51,605 nt of DNA from Selenomonadaceae bacterium (GTDB lineage: Bacteria > Bacillota > Negativicutes > Selenomonadales > Selenomonadaceae): NCBI GenBank assembly GCA_022786545.1, contig JALFXV010000051.1, forward strand, positions 1-51,605, in the 5' to 3' direction. Below are positions 45,373-51,605 of this stretch, piece by piece. Numbering within the stretch: position 1 is the first letter of the stretch; every line of letters begins with the position of its first letter. The position numbers and the translations under genes were made by a program. The notes beneath the pieces are model-generated. The model saw nothing but the letters and a program-made list of their open reading frames with translations. It searched no databases and was not told where the DNA came from.

Positions 45373-45918
45373 TTAATCTTTTTCAACTTGATCGAAGTCA
45401 AGTTCAACATTAGTCTCCCTACCAAACATATCCACAAGGGCCTTGATCTTGCCCTTTTCCTCGTTGATAGAGATAACTTTTGCTGCGAAATTTTCAAATG
45501 GGCCGGAGCAGATTTTCACTGTCTCGCCAACCTCGACATCAATGTCAAGCTTAACCTTGGCTTTCTCAATGCCCATTTCTTTCAGAATGTTGTCTACCTC
45601 ATCTTCAGTCAGAGGAATTGGCTTGGTGCCTGAGCCAACGAAGCCGGTTACGCCGTCAGTATTGCGGACATCGTACCAGGTCTTTTCATTGACAATCATA
45701 TTCACCAGAACATAGCCTGGGAAAATCTTCCTCTGGGTTACTTTCTCAACGCCATCCTTTTTCTCAATCTCATCCTTTACAGGGATAATGACCTCGAAAA
45801 TCTCATTCTCCAGTCCCATGGACTGAACCTTCTGCTCAAGATTGGCCTTGACCTTGTTTTCGTAACCGGAATAGGTATGAACTACATACCAATGTCTAGC
45901 TGATTCGTTTTCTGACAT
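45373..45918 (-). CDS. nusG: transcription termination/antitermination factor NusG
   Basis: A 181-aa factor bound to RNA polymerase. The NGN domain begins ARHWYVVHTYSGYENKVKANLEQ and includes RKIFPGYVLVNM; the KOW domain has VGETVKICSGPFENFAAKV. Length and order (secE-nusG-rplK) are standard. It starts 21 bp after secE. Confidence 0.98.
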   Translation of the reverse strand: MSENESARHWYVVHTYSGYENKVKANLEQKVQSMGLENEIFEVIIPVKDEIEKKDGVEKVTQRKIFPGYVLVNMIVNEKTWYDVRNTDGVTGFVGSGTKPIPLTEDEVDNILKEMGIEKAKVKLDIDVEVGETVKICSGPFENFAAKVISINEEKGKIKALVDMFGRETNVELDFDQVEKD

Positions 45919-45939
45919 CCCAGACGCACCCTCCAGTCC

Positions 45940-46164
45940 TTACCTTACAATGAGATTAAACAATCTTGTGAAAAAGCTGTCGCAAATCCAGATGAGGGCA
46001 CAGACAATCACAACCGTAATGCTTACCACTACCGTGTACTTTGCCAGCTCCTGCCTGGTGGACCAGGACACCTTCTTCATCTCAGCAGAGACTTCACGCA
46101 AAAACTGCACAGGGTTAAAGCCTGAAGACTTTGGCTGAGCTCCTGACGTTTTTGTTTCCGCCAT
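45940..46164 (-). CDS. secE: preprotein translocase subunit SecE
   Basis: A 74-aa single-helix subunit of the SecYEG channel. A short polar N-terminus is followed by the conserved amphipathic FLREVSAEMKKVSWSTRQEL and one transmembrane helix (about residues 43-63). The ATG at 46164 follows AGGATGTGAAGCA; an upstream GTG (46200) has no ribosome site. Confidence 0.96.
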   Translation of the reverse strand: MAETKTSGAQPKSSGFNPVQFLREVSAEMKKVSWSTRQELAKYTVVVSITVVIVCALIWICDSFFTRLFNLIVR

Positions 46165-46215
46165 TGCTTCACATCCTGTCTTATACTGCAAACCCGCCAC
46201 AAACTACGAAGCTAA

Positions 46216-46365
46216 TTACTTAGTCTCCTTATGCAGAGTGTGCTTCTTGCAGAACTTGCAATACTTGTTGAATTCGATTCTATCAGGATCGTTCTTCTTG
46301 TTCTTGTTGGTCTGATAGTTGCGACTCTTGCACTCGGTGCAGGCCAACGTAACTGCATTGCGCAT
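46216..46365 (-). CDS. rpmG: ribosomal protein bL33
   Basis: A 49-aa protein with the zinc-binding form of L33: C9 and C12 in [11 protein letters not shown] and C36 and C39 in [10 protein letters not shown], ending THRETK-like HTLHKETK. The ATG at 46365 follows GGAGTGCATAAA. It has its own promoter (46420-46448) between the tRNA cluster terminator and the gene. Retention of all four cysteines marks it as the zinc-dependent paralogue. Confidence 0.97.
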   Translation of the reverse strand: MRNAVTLACTECKSRNYQTNKNKKNDPDRIEFNKYCKFCKKHTLHKETK

Positions 46366-46419
46366 TTTATGCACTCCTTACTGATTAGATATTTGGACAT
46401 CACAAAATGTCACTGATAT

Positions 46420-46448
46420 AATTTATCACAAATAAATAAACATGTCAA
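46420..46448 (-). promoter_or_regulatory. promoter of rpmG-secE-nusG operon
   Basis: Minus strand: -35 TTGACA (46443-46448), 17-bp spacer, extended -10 TGATAAATT (TAAATT at 46420-46425). Confidence 0.65.
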
Positions 46449-46540
46449 TAATTCAGTGTGTAAATAATTACCAAATAACTAATTTCCTAAATTACTAGAT
46501 AATTACATAACTACAATCCTGATTTTTATTTATCGACATA

Positions 46541-46566
46541 ATAAAACCCCTCACAAGCAAGGGGTT
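46541..46566 (-). terminator. tRNA cluster terminator
   Basis: AACCCCT, loop TGCTTGTG, AGGGGTT followed by TTATTATG-type T-rich sequence on the minus strand, 13 bp after tRNA-Met. Confidence 0.8.
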
Positions 46567-46578
46567 AAATTACAAGGA

Positions 46579-46655
46579 TGGTGGCTGCGAAGAGACTTGA
46601 ACTCCTGACACTCCGGGTATGAACCGAATGCTCTAGCCAGCTGAGCTACGCAGCC
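46579..46655 (-). tRNA. tRNA-Met (CAU), elongator
   Basis: Cloverleaf from GGCTGCG...CGCAGCC with encoded CCA. Anticodon loop TTCATAC gives CAU; the D-arm GCTCAGCTGGCTAGAGC and T-loop TTCAAGT are present. The normal 1-72 pair distinguishes it from the initiator. An Ile2 (lysidine) tRNA also has CAU, but the arms resemble elongator Met. Confidence 0.9.
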
Positions 46656-46661
46656 ATATAA

Positions 46662-46737
<76 letters not shown>

Positions 46738-46750
46738 ACTTGAAGCAAAT

Positions 46751-46826
<76 letters not shown>

Positions 46827-46834
46827 ATATTAAA

Positions 46835-46919
46835 TGGTGGGCAGGGATGGATTCGAACCATCGTAGCCTACGGCGACGGATTTACAGTCCGTTCCCTTTA
46901 ACCACTCGGGCACCTACCC
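46835..46919 (-). tRNA. tRNA-Tyr (GUA)
   Basis: Class II tRNA of 85 nt. Acceptor GGGTAGG/CCTGCCC with one G-T pair, D-arm CCGAGTGG, anticodon loop CTGTAAA (GUA), a long variable arm, T-loop TTCGAAT, CCA encoded. First tRNA of the cluster. Confidence 0.94.
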
Positions 46920-46973
46920 ACATCATCTGCCAGCCCTGTTGCATATCTCCGCACAACCCGCTGACAGATATAT

Positions 46974-47002
46974 ACTTTATCAGATTTGCAGACACAAGTC
47001 AA
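46974..47002 (-). promoter_or_regulatory. tRNA cluster promoter
   Basis: Minus strand: -35 TTGACT (46997-47002), 17-bp spacer, extended -10 TGATAAAGT (TAAAGT at 46974-46979), about 50 bp upstream of tRNA-Tyr. Confidence 0.6.
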
Positions 47003-47079
47003 GCACTTTTTTAAAAAATTACAAAACTTTTTCTATCTGCCGCCTGAAAAAAATATCTCCCCACTCAGGCAGCTTCATC

Positions 47080-47739
47080 TCATCGTTCCTCCACACCTAT
47101 AGCAGCACAAGCCACATCCCTGCTGCTTTGCAATTCTTCCGGTACATTGGTAATAAAGCATTTCTTTGCCGCCTGTCCGATGCATTTCGTAACCGCAGAA
47201 TCCATCGCACCGCCCAGCAAGATACCAACTCCCGGCAGCATCTTGCCATAAGACTTTCCTGCCAATTTGGCAGTAGCCACCGCAAGTGCTTTTTGTATAA
47301 CAATCTCGCTGATATGACTCACAGTTTCAGAGCCCAAAGCACACAAAATCAATGCCTTCCGAACACGTTCATCCTCCAGCTTCCAGCCTCCCATCACAGC
47401 AATAGCCGATGCCATGCGCAGCTGCAAAAGCGTAGTGCTGACAAGATTTATCGGCAAAGTAACCAAGCTGCCGGCGCTGGTTGCAGCCCCTATCACACCT
47501 ACTTTCAGGCAATAAGTATTGATGAGTTTGTCCACTCGTTTTTCCAAAGAATCATCCGTACCGGCATATTCTTCAGCCAGCTCACTGACACTTGCCAGCC
47601 CCGGCAATTCAATACTGGAAGCGGTATTATACGCCCAGTCCATCAAGCCTGACATGCTGGTACAATCACCCTTCATAGCTCCGCCAATCAACTTGAGTGC
47701 CGCTTCATGTCCCGGCACCTTGCTCAAATCAAAATCCAT
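47080..47739 (-). CDS. EcsC family protein
   Basis: A 219-aa protein resembling the EcsC family (named after the third gene of the Bacillus ecs locus; function unknown). It shows the family pattern of a glycine-alanine-rich central hydrophobic stretch (GVIGAATSAGSLVTLPINL, about residues 80-98) followed by TTLLQLRMASAIAVMGGW, and a second weakly hydrophobic glycine-rich segment GKMLPGVGILLGGAMDSAV. It is probably membrane-associated. The ATG at 47739 has AGAGG six bases upstream. A GC-rich hairpin (47039-47073) lies after the stop but without a T run directly behind it. It appears to be monocistronic. Confidence 0.7.
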   Translation of the reverse strand: MDFDLSKVPGHEAALKLIGGAMKGDCTSMSGLMDWAYNTASSIELPGLASVSELAEEYAGTDDSLEKRVDKLINTYCLKVGVIGAATSAGSLVTLPINLVSTTLLQLRMASAIAVMGGWKLEDERVRKALILCALGSETVSHISEIVIQKALAVATAKLAGKSYGKMLPGVGILLGGAMDSAVTKCIGQAAKKCFITNVPEELQSSRDVACAAIGVEER

Positions 47740-47829
47740 ACAAAACCTCTTTTCTAATTTCTCCAGCCATTTCCAAATTGCATAAAAACAGCCATCCGCC
47801 TTAAATTGTAAAACATTTCCTTTTTCAAA

Positions 47830-48168
47830 TCAATAACCAACTTGGTGGAGATAGCCCAGCACTGCCGCGGCAAACTCGCTTAAAAGCCTCACATTGTCCT
47901 GTACCCAGTAAACAAGAAATCTCATAAGAATTGTCACGCCTACGGATATCGTTATGCCCTTGCTGAGGCCTAGGCAAAATTCTGCCAAAAGCAGCCAGCG
48001 CAGCCTCTGCACCAGCAGCAGGTGCTCTCCCAGGATATTGTTCAGCCAGCCGGTATTCAGCTTCAGCCTGTCCATTTCGCCCACAGTGATGCCAGCCATA
48101 TTGGGGATGAGCATTTCCGCGTCATGTCCAGTGCTTTTCATGTTTTGTTTTAGTATCTTACTGGACAT
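47830..48168 (-). CDS. DUF5665-like small membrane protein (second copy)
   Basis: A 112-aa protein related to its upstream neighbour. A polar N-terminal half is followed by LLLVQRLRWLLLAEFCLGLSKGITISVGVTILMRFLVYWV (about 51-89), corresponding to the neighbour's LFLLNLLVGMVRGLGMAIGAT helix, and a short amphipathic tail. The ATG at 48168 overlaps the upstream gene by 11 bp, so the two are coupled. It is more diverged than its partner from the DUF5665 pattern (RxxLLxNFxxGLxxGLGxxIG). Function unknown. Confidence 0.55.
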   Translation of the reverse strand: MSSKILKQNMKSTGHDAEMLIPNMAGITVGEMDRLKLNTGWLNNILGEHLLLVQRLRWLLLAEFCLGLSKGITISVGVTILMRFLVYWVQDNVRLLSEFAAAVLGYLHQVGY

Positions 48169-48490
48169 TGTGACGATTCTCCTCTACCATCAGCATGAAT
48201 TTTGCCAGCCATTCACTGATAAAAGGCAAATTCAAATCCACCACCTGCACGGCAACATTGATGATGATACCGAAAACAATGGTCGCCCCGATAGCCATGC
48301 CCAGGCCCCGCACCATTCCTACCAGCAGGTTCAGCAAAAACAGCCTCTTGGTATTCTTCAGCAGCCCCAGATATTCCCCCATAACCTCATGGAGGCCTTC
48401 TACATCACAGTGAATCTGCCTGGCAGATGCCACCGTGTTTTCCAGCTCCCTTAGCCTGTCCTGGGCATTTTTTTCTGCAAAGTTATCCAA
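48158..48490 (-). CDS. DUF5665-like small membrane protein (first copy)
   Basis: A 110-aa protein with an N-terminal coiled-coil-like helix (about residues 5-45), one long hydrophobic helix LFLLNLLVGMVRGLGMAIGATIVFGIIINVAV (about 51-82), and LPFISEWLAKFMLMVEE at the C-terminus. The RGLGMAIGAT core followed by LPF-I-W matches DUF5665 of Bacillota. The TTG at 48490 lies eight bases after GGAGG. It is paired with a paralogue immediately downstream. The 220 bp upstream of it (48491-48713) hold no gene I can support. Confidence 0.6.
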   Translation of the reverse strand: MDNFAEKNAQDRLRELENTVASARQIHCDVEGLHEVMGEYLGLLKNTKRLFLLNLLVGMVRGLGMAIGATIVFGIIINVAVQVVDLNLPFISEWLAKFMLMVEENRHNVQ

Positions 48491-48713
48491 ATATTCTTCC
48501 TCCCCGGCACTTCATTACAAGCAGTTGTCTGCAACACCTTTACTAATGTTATATTCTATGCAGAAACCCAAAAATCCTGCTAAGCCAAAAGTTTCCCTGC
48601 TATTTTCCTCTTTCTGTCTTTTTCCTCTCTACATCCAAACATCCCATTGCGGAAAAGCCCCACCAGCTTGTATTCACACAAAGACTGATAGGGCTTCATC
48701 ATCTTCTGCACGA

Positions 48714-48923
48714 CTAAAACTTGCAGGAAAACTTGCCGCAGGATGCCCAGGACAGCTGATCCAAGCCTGTCAGCATGCATTTATTTCTTGCGTTGTGGTC
48801 ATACTCAAAAAAGCCAGCCTGAGGAGCCTTAGGCACTATGGCGGCATTTGCCGGGTCATACCAGTTCCTGCAAAATGCGCATATCCTCGTGGACTTGATG
48901 TTAGCAATTTTCAGATTGGCCAT
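48714..48923 (-). CDS. small cysteine-rich hypothetical protein
   Basis: A 69-aa protein with five cysteines: C15 and C18 in RICAFCRNWYDP, C49, C62 and C67 near the end (SCGKFSCKF). The arrangement suggests a small zinc- or metal-binding fold, perhaps four of the cysteines as ligands. No named family was recognised. The ATG at 48923 follows GGAGGAAGTATGTACC (spacing about eleven). It stands directly after the hexanucleotide array and the upstream zinc-ribbon gene. Confidence 0.55.
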   Translation of the reverse strand: MANLKIANIKSTRICAFCRNWYDPANAAIVPKAPQAGFFEYDHNARNKCMLTGLDQLSWASCGKFSCKF

Positions 48924-48952
48924 GGTACATACTTCCTCCACTTTCTTATTTG

Positions 48953-48998
48953 CATCAACATTAATATTAACATCAGCATTAACATTATCATTATCATG
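48953..48998 (-). repeat. degenerate hexanucleotide array
   Basis: On the minus strand about eight hexamers of the form ATGNTR follow each other (ATGATA twice, then ATGTTA, ATGCTG, ATGTTA, ATATTA, ATGTTG). The array starts at the stop codon of the upstream zinc-ribbon gene and ends about 30 bp before the next start codon. In the upstream gene's frame almost every hexamer carries a stop codon. Confidence 0.65.
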
Positions 48999-49158
48999 CC
49001 ACAGTTCCAGAATTTTTCTTGCCGCACTTCGGGCAAGTATATGATATATTCCTTGGCGGTACAATCTCAGCCGTAGAAGATTCCTTCCAGCCGCAATCAC
49101 ACCTGCGCTTATAACGAATCATACCATTAGCTTTCCTCTCTGTAATCTCAAATGCCAT
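48994..49158 (-). CDS. small zinc-ribbon protein
   Basis: A 54-aa basic protein with a probable zinc ribbon formed by C20 and C22 (RRCDCGW) and C42 and C45 (TCPKCGK). It could bind nucleic acid or act as a small adaptor; no named family recognised. The ATG at 49158 follows AGGAGG by nine bases, a strong ribosome site. It is the first gene of a two-gene unit with the 69-aa cysteine-rich protein. Confidence 0.6.
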   Translation of the reverse strand: MAFEITERKANGMIRYKRRCDCGWKESSTAEIVPPRNISYTCPKCGKKNSGTVA

Positions 49159-49400
49159 ATTAACCAGCCTCCTAATCAATTACAACTGCAAATTATGAGC
49201 TAGAAACTCCCTTATAACATTTTGCTATAACATATATTTCTACATCCATTAGCAAAATCCTGCTACACGCAGAAGAATTCCTCAACTTCAAGATTATCAT
49301 AGCTGCCATCACTTGAGCTCCTCATGAAACATGATACCAAAGCACACACCCATTATATGTCCTTCTGCATATTTTCCATCCCTGCATAGCCGATATTTTC

Positions 49401-49429
49401 AAGACATTATCTACAGATAATGATATAAT
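49401..49429 (+). promoter_or_regulatory. promoter and palindrome upstream of ATPase gene
   Basis: -35 AAGACA (49401-49406), 17-bp spacer, extended -10 TGATATAAT (TATAAT at 49424-49429). The spacer is almost filled by the perfect inverted repeat ATTATC-TACA-GATAAT (49407-49422), a likely operator. Confidence 0.55.
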
Positions 49430-49462
49430 ACACTTATACTAAAATGTCAGGTGGGAAGTTTT

Positions 49463-50746
49463 ATGCTACAAAAAAATATGGATATTCACCAGACCGGTGA
49501 TGTTTTCCAGCCCCATACAGTACCGAATCATACATATATAGACCGCACCATTGATGAGTACGGTGATACCTATACAGAACAACTGCAAAAAGCATTAATG
49601 ACTCCTGGCACACTGATTGCAATCACAGGAGCTTCCAAATCCGGCAAAACAGTTCTCTGCCATAAATCCATTACTAATAAAATCATAGACTTAAGCGGTT
49701 CGCAACTCCAATCAAAAGAGGACTTTTGGCAGCAGATAGGAGAACAGCTTGAAATTCCCGAAGAAGTACAAATCAAAACATCACATACGGAAAATGCTAT
49801 CGAAAAAACAGGCATAGCAGGCGAATTAAAAATACCATTTGCCAAATTCAACATTAGCACTGGCAACGACAGCAGCAATGCAGAAGGAAATGAAGTATCC
49901 CAAAAGGTATTGCGCAGCCAGGATTCTATGATAAAACATATTATCGCCCATGACATGGTATTGGTTATAGATGATTTTCATTATGCGCCGGAAGAAACTC
50001 AGCTGTATATTGCAAGAACCATCAAGACATATCTCATTAGCGGACTTAAAGTAATAATATTGTCGCTTCCTCATCGGGCAGATGATGCCATACGCCTTAA
50101 CCCCGACCTGATAGGACGCACCAGCTTTATCGAAATTGCCTCCTGGAGCATTGATGAACTAAAGGAAATAGGGCACAAAGGTTTCCCGTTGCTTGGCATA
50201 GATGTAACCGATGATATTCTCACCCGCATCGCCACCGAAAGTATCTGTTCCCCTCAACTAATGCAGGATATTTGTTTTAACCTGGCGTATCGCATGCAAA
50301 AAACTAATTGTACCACTGTTACTGATGAGGATGTAAATATTGCCCTCAAGCAAACAGTAGCAAAGCATAAGCAGGTGTACAGCCATGTACTGAAAGCTGC
50401 CCTTGAAGGCCCGGCCCAAGGCAAAAATAAGCGTACACACTACTTGCTAAAAGACGGAAGCTTCATGGATATTTATATGCTGCTACTGGTCAGCATAAGC
50501 ACAAATCCCCCTGAAATCTCATTGCCTGTGCAGGAAATCCAGGAAAGATTTACTGCCCTGCTGGCCGATGATAATCCAAAAAAGCCCAGACCAATAGATA
50601 TCAGCAATACAGTGAAAAATATCAAAAATATCATGAAGGAACGGGCTAAAAATCTTGATACCATCGACTGGAAAACCAAGACTTTGTATATTCTGGATTC
50701 TTTCCTGTTATTTTACCTGCGCTGCTCTGACGATTGGAAAAAATAA
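49463..50746 (+). CDS. AAA/STAND-like ATPase, function unknown
   Basis: A 427-aa P-loop ATPase. Walker A is GASKSGKT (about residues 56-63), Walker B with following acids is VLVIDDFHY (about 167-175), and a sensor-like stretch VIILSLPHRADDA follows (about 195-207). Before Walker A the pattern YIDRTIDEYGDTYTEQLQKALMTPG is like that of STAND/Orc-type ATPases. The C-terminal 130 residues look like a winged-helix domain (YMLLLVSIS...TLYILDSFLLFYLRC). It lacks a recognisable effector domain. It is on the opposite strand to its neighbours, visibly AT-richer, with its own promoter, palindrome and terminator, which suggests acquisition. A defence or regulatory role is possible but unproven. ATG at 49463 after AGGTGG. 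Confidence 0.65.
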   Translation: MLQKNMDIHQTGDVFQPHTVPNHTYIDRTIDEYGDTYTEQLQKALMTPGTLIAITGASKSGKTVLCHKSITNKIIDLSGSQLQSKEDFWQQIGEQLEIPEEVQIKTSHTENAIEKTGIAGELKIPFAKFNISTGNDSSNAEGNEVSQKVLRSQDSMIKHIIAHDMVLVIDDFHYAPEETQLYIARTIKTYLISGLKVIILSLPHRADDAIRLNPDLIGRTSFIEIASWSIDELKEIGHKGFPLLGIDVTDDILTRIATESICSPQLMQDICFNLAYRMQKTNCTTVTDEDVNIALKQTVAKHKQVYSHVLKAALEGPAQGKNKRTHYLLKDGSFMDIYMLLLVSISTNPPEISLPVQEIQERFTALLADDNPKKPRPIDISNTVKNIKNIMKERAKNLDTIDWKTKTLYILDSFLLFYLRCSDDWKK

Positions 50747-50784
50747 TACAGACTTATATTGGCTTATGCAAGCTTATATAAACT

Positions 50785-50824
50785 AAAACGGCTATTGTGC
50801 AAATTCCACAGCAGCCGTTTTTTG
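50785..50824. terminator. bidirectional terminator
   Basis: AAAACGGCT and AGCCGTTTTTT pair around an inner TTGTG/CACA stem. It has a T run on the plus side (for the ATPase gene) and a shorter one on the minus side (for the hydrolase gene), and lies between the two convergent genes. Confidence 0.8.
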
Positions 50825-50871
50825 TCATCCAATATGAAAAACGCAATCAAACATTGTTACTTTTACCATTA

Positions 50872-51480
50872 TTACTTTTCACATCTAATGAGCCATTCCC
50901 GCAAAAACTGCAGCTGCTCCTCGGTGTGAAACCAATGCTCACCCTGCTCCATAATAGTCAATCCCGCACCTATATCATCAGCAAATGCCTTTATCGTATC
51001 CACTGACTGCAGCTTGTCCTCCGAGCCATACAAAATCTCCGTAGTAATATGCCAGCTGACAGGATGGCTGCGCACCCATGTCAGATATTCCCAGGACAAA
51101 GCTTCACCAAACTCTGTAGCGATAACCCCCTTTTCCTGCAGCTCATCTTCCGTTACGCCAGCCCACTCCAGCATATCCAGAATCAGCCTTTCCATATTCA
51201 CAATCGGTGAAATGAAATACGCCTTCTCTATAGACATATCTGCCAGGGATAGCAGGGAAAAATACGCCCCTATGCTATTGGCCACCAGTATAATGCCATC
51301 ATACTCAGCCAGCAGGCTTTTTGCCTCCGCCTGAAATTCACCAATACTTTCCCAAGGAGTTTCTGCTTTGTAATCAAACCCCAATACAGCACATTCAGTA
51401 AATATATCCTCATAAAATTTTGCTTCTGCGGCACTACCGCCTTTGCCATGCACATAGAGCACCACTTTATTGTTATTCAT
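50872..51480 (-). CDS. alpha/beta hydrolase
   Basis: A 202-aa small alpha/beta-fold hydrolase. The oxyanion strand is LYVHGKGGSAAEA (residues 8-20). The nucleophile elbow is ANSIGA with the serine near residue 69, the acid is probably D in YGSEDKL, and the histidine is in EQGEHWFH (near 180). No lid domain and no signal peptide, so it is cytoplasmic. The substrate is unknown; the fold resembles small carboxylesterase or RBBP9-like members. The ATG at 51480 follows GAGGTG by seven bases and lies 29 bp after the stop of the upstream partial gene, so they are co-transcribed. Confidence 0.8.
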   Translation of the reverse strand: MNNNKVVLYVHGKGGSAAEAKFYEDIFTECAVLGFDYKAETPWESIGEFQAEAKSLLAEYDGIILVANSIGAYFSLLSLADMSIEKAYFISPIVNMERLILDMLEWAGVTEDELQEKGVIATEFGEALSWEYLTWVRSHPVSWHITTEILYGSEDKLQSVDTIKAFADDIGAGLTIMEQGEHWFHTEEQLQFLREWLIRCEK

Positions 51481-51509
51481 ATATCGTCACCTCTCTGAAA
51501 CTCCCACGA

Positions 51510-51605
51510 CTAATTTACATTTTCATAAGCCAAACGGGCTGCCTCCGCCACAAGAGCATTATCCGCCGGTGAATCAATATCTTCATGGCTGGTAAAGATC
51601 CCCAC
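51510..51605 (-). CDS. 3' end of an unidentified gene (partial)
   Basis: The minus strand is open to the window edge and ends at TAG 51510. The visible 31 C-terminal residues include GIFTSHEDIDSPADNALVAE and end in AYENVN. The codon use and spacing to the hydrolase gene argue that it is real. Too little is visible to name a family. Confidence 0.5.
   Translation of the reverse strand: MGIFTSHEDIDSPADNALVAEAARLAYENVN

Noticed and set aside
48580..48780. 66-codon minus-strand frame overlapping the 69-aa cysteine-rich gene
   Set aside because: It lacks a ribosome site, overlaps a better-supported gene and has no recognisable features.

Overview
The window reads as a chromosomal segment of a Bacillota bacterium, most likely a Negativicutes (Selenomonas/Mitsuokella-like) genome. 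This is an inference. It rests on the Gram-positive-type rpmG-secE-nusG-rplKA-rplJL-rpoBC cluster and L10 leader, on YerC next to HisZ, on small DUF5665 proteins, and on dTDP-rhamnose and chemoreceptor genes. Almost everything is read from the minus strand. Only a VOC-family gene (28344-28715) and an AAA/STAND-like ATPase (49463-50746) are on the plus strand. No CRISPR array, rRNA, transposase or prophage module was seen.

Layout: 266-2323 holds rlmD and a small DUF2335 membrane-protein pair. 2479-5577 holds a HAD phosphatase, then an HD hydrolase, hisZ and a TrpR-like regulator (yerC) behind one palindrome-containing promoter. 5582-9163 holds recG, a membrane-anchored EIIA-Glc homologue and a SagB-type nitroreductase. 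9361-13312 holds secF, secD, a 5-formyl-THF cyclo-ligase and tgt. 13429-18895 runs thiE, an orphan JetD-like protein, dnaE and a DUF2007-like protein. 19110-21865 pairs a chemoreceptor with a sugar-binding lipoprotein. 22031-28187 holds pepD, an RluA-type pseudouridine synthase, bioY with a probable BirA operator, purC and a DUF2156-GNAT fusion.

From 28716 to 29574 there is about 850 bp without a gene. It is built of related inverted repeats: two hairpin elements with identical 11-bp ends lie in mirror orientation around a centre that is itself an inverted duplication. This is the most unusual structure in the window. After it come a 108-aa unknown protein, an orphan cobI and the rfbABCD (dTDP-L-rhamnose) operon.

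34601-46919 is the conserved information-processing block: tRNA-Tyr, tRNA-fMet, tRNA-Thr, tRNA-Met, rpmG, secE, nusG, rplK, rplA, L10 leader, rplJ, rplL, rpoB, rpoC, with recognisable promoters, an attenuator and terminators. RpoB carries a long acidic tail and RpoC carries extra repeated modules. 47080-51605 is an accessory stretch: EcsC-like protein, two overlapping DUF5665 paralogues, two small cysteine-rich proteins separated by a hexanucleotide array, an AT-richer ATPase gene with its own promoter and palindrome, an alpha/beta hydrolase, and the 3' end of another gene.

Most promoters recognisable by eye carry an extended -10 (TGnTATAAT-like). Many genes start with TTG or GTG preceded by a good Shine-Dalgarno site. 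Start choices follow ribosome-binding sites and family N-termini and are stated where they are uncertain. Functions come from motif recognition only; no database search was run.
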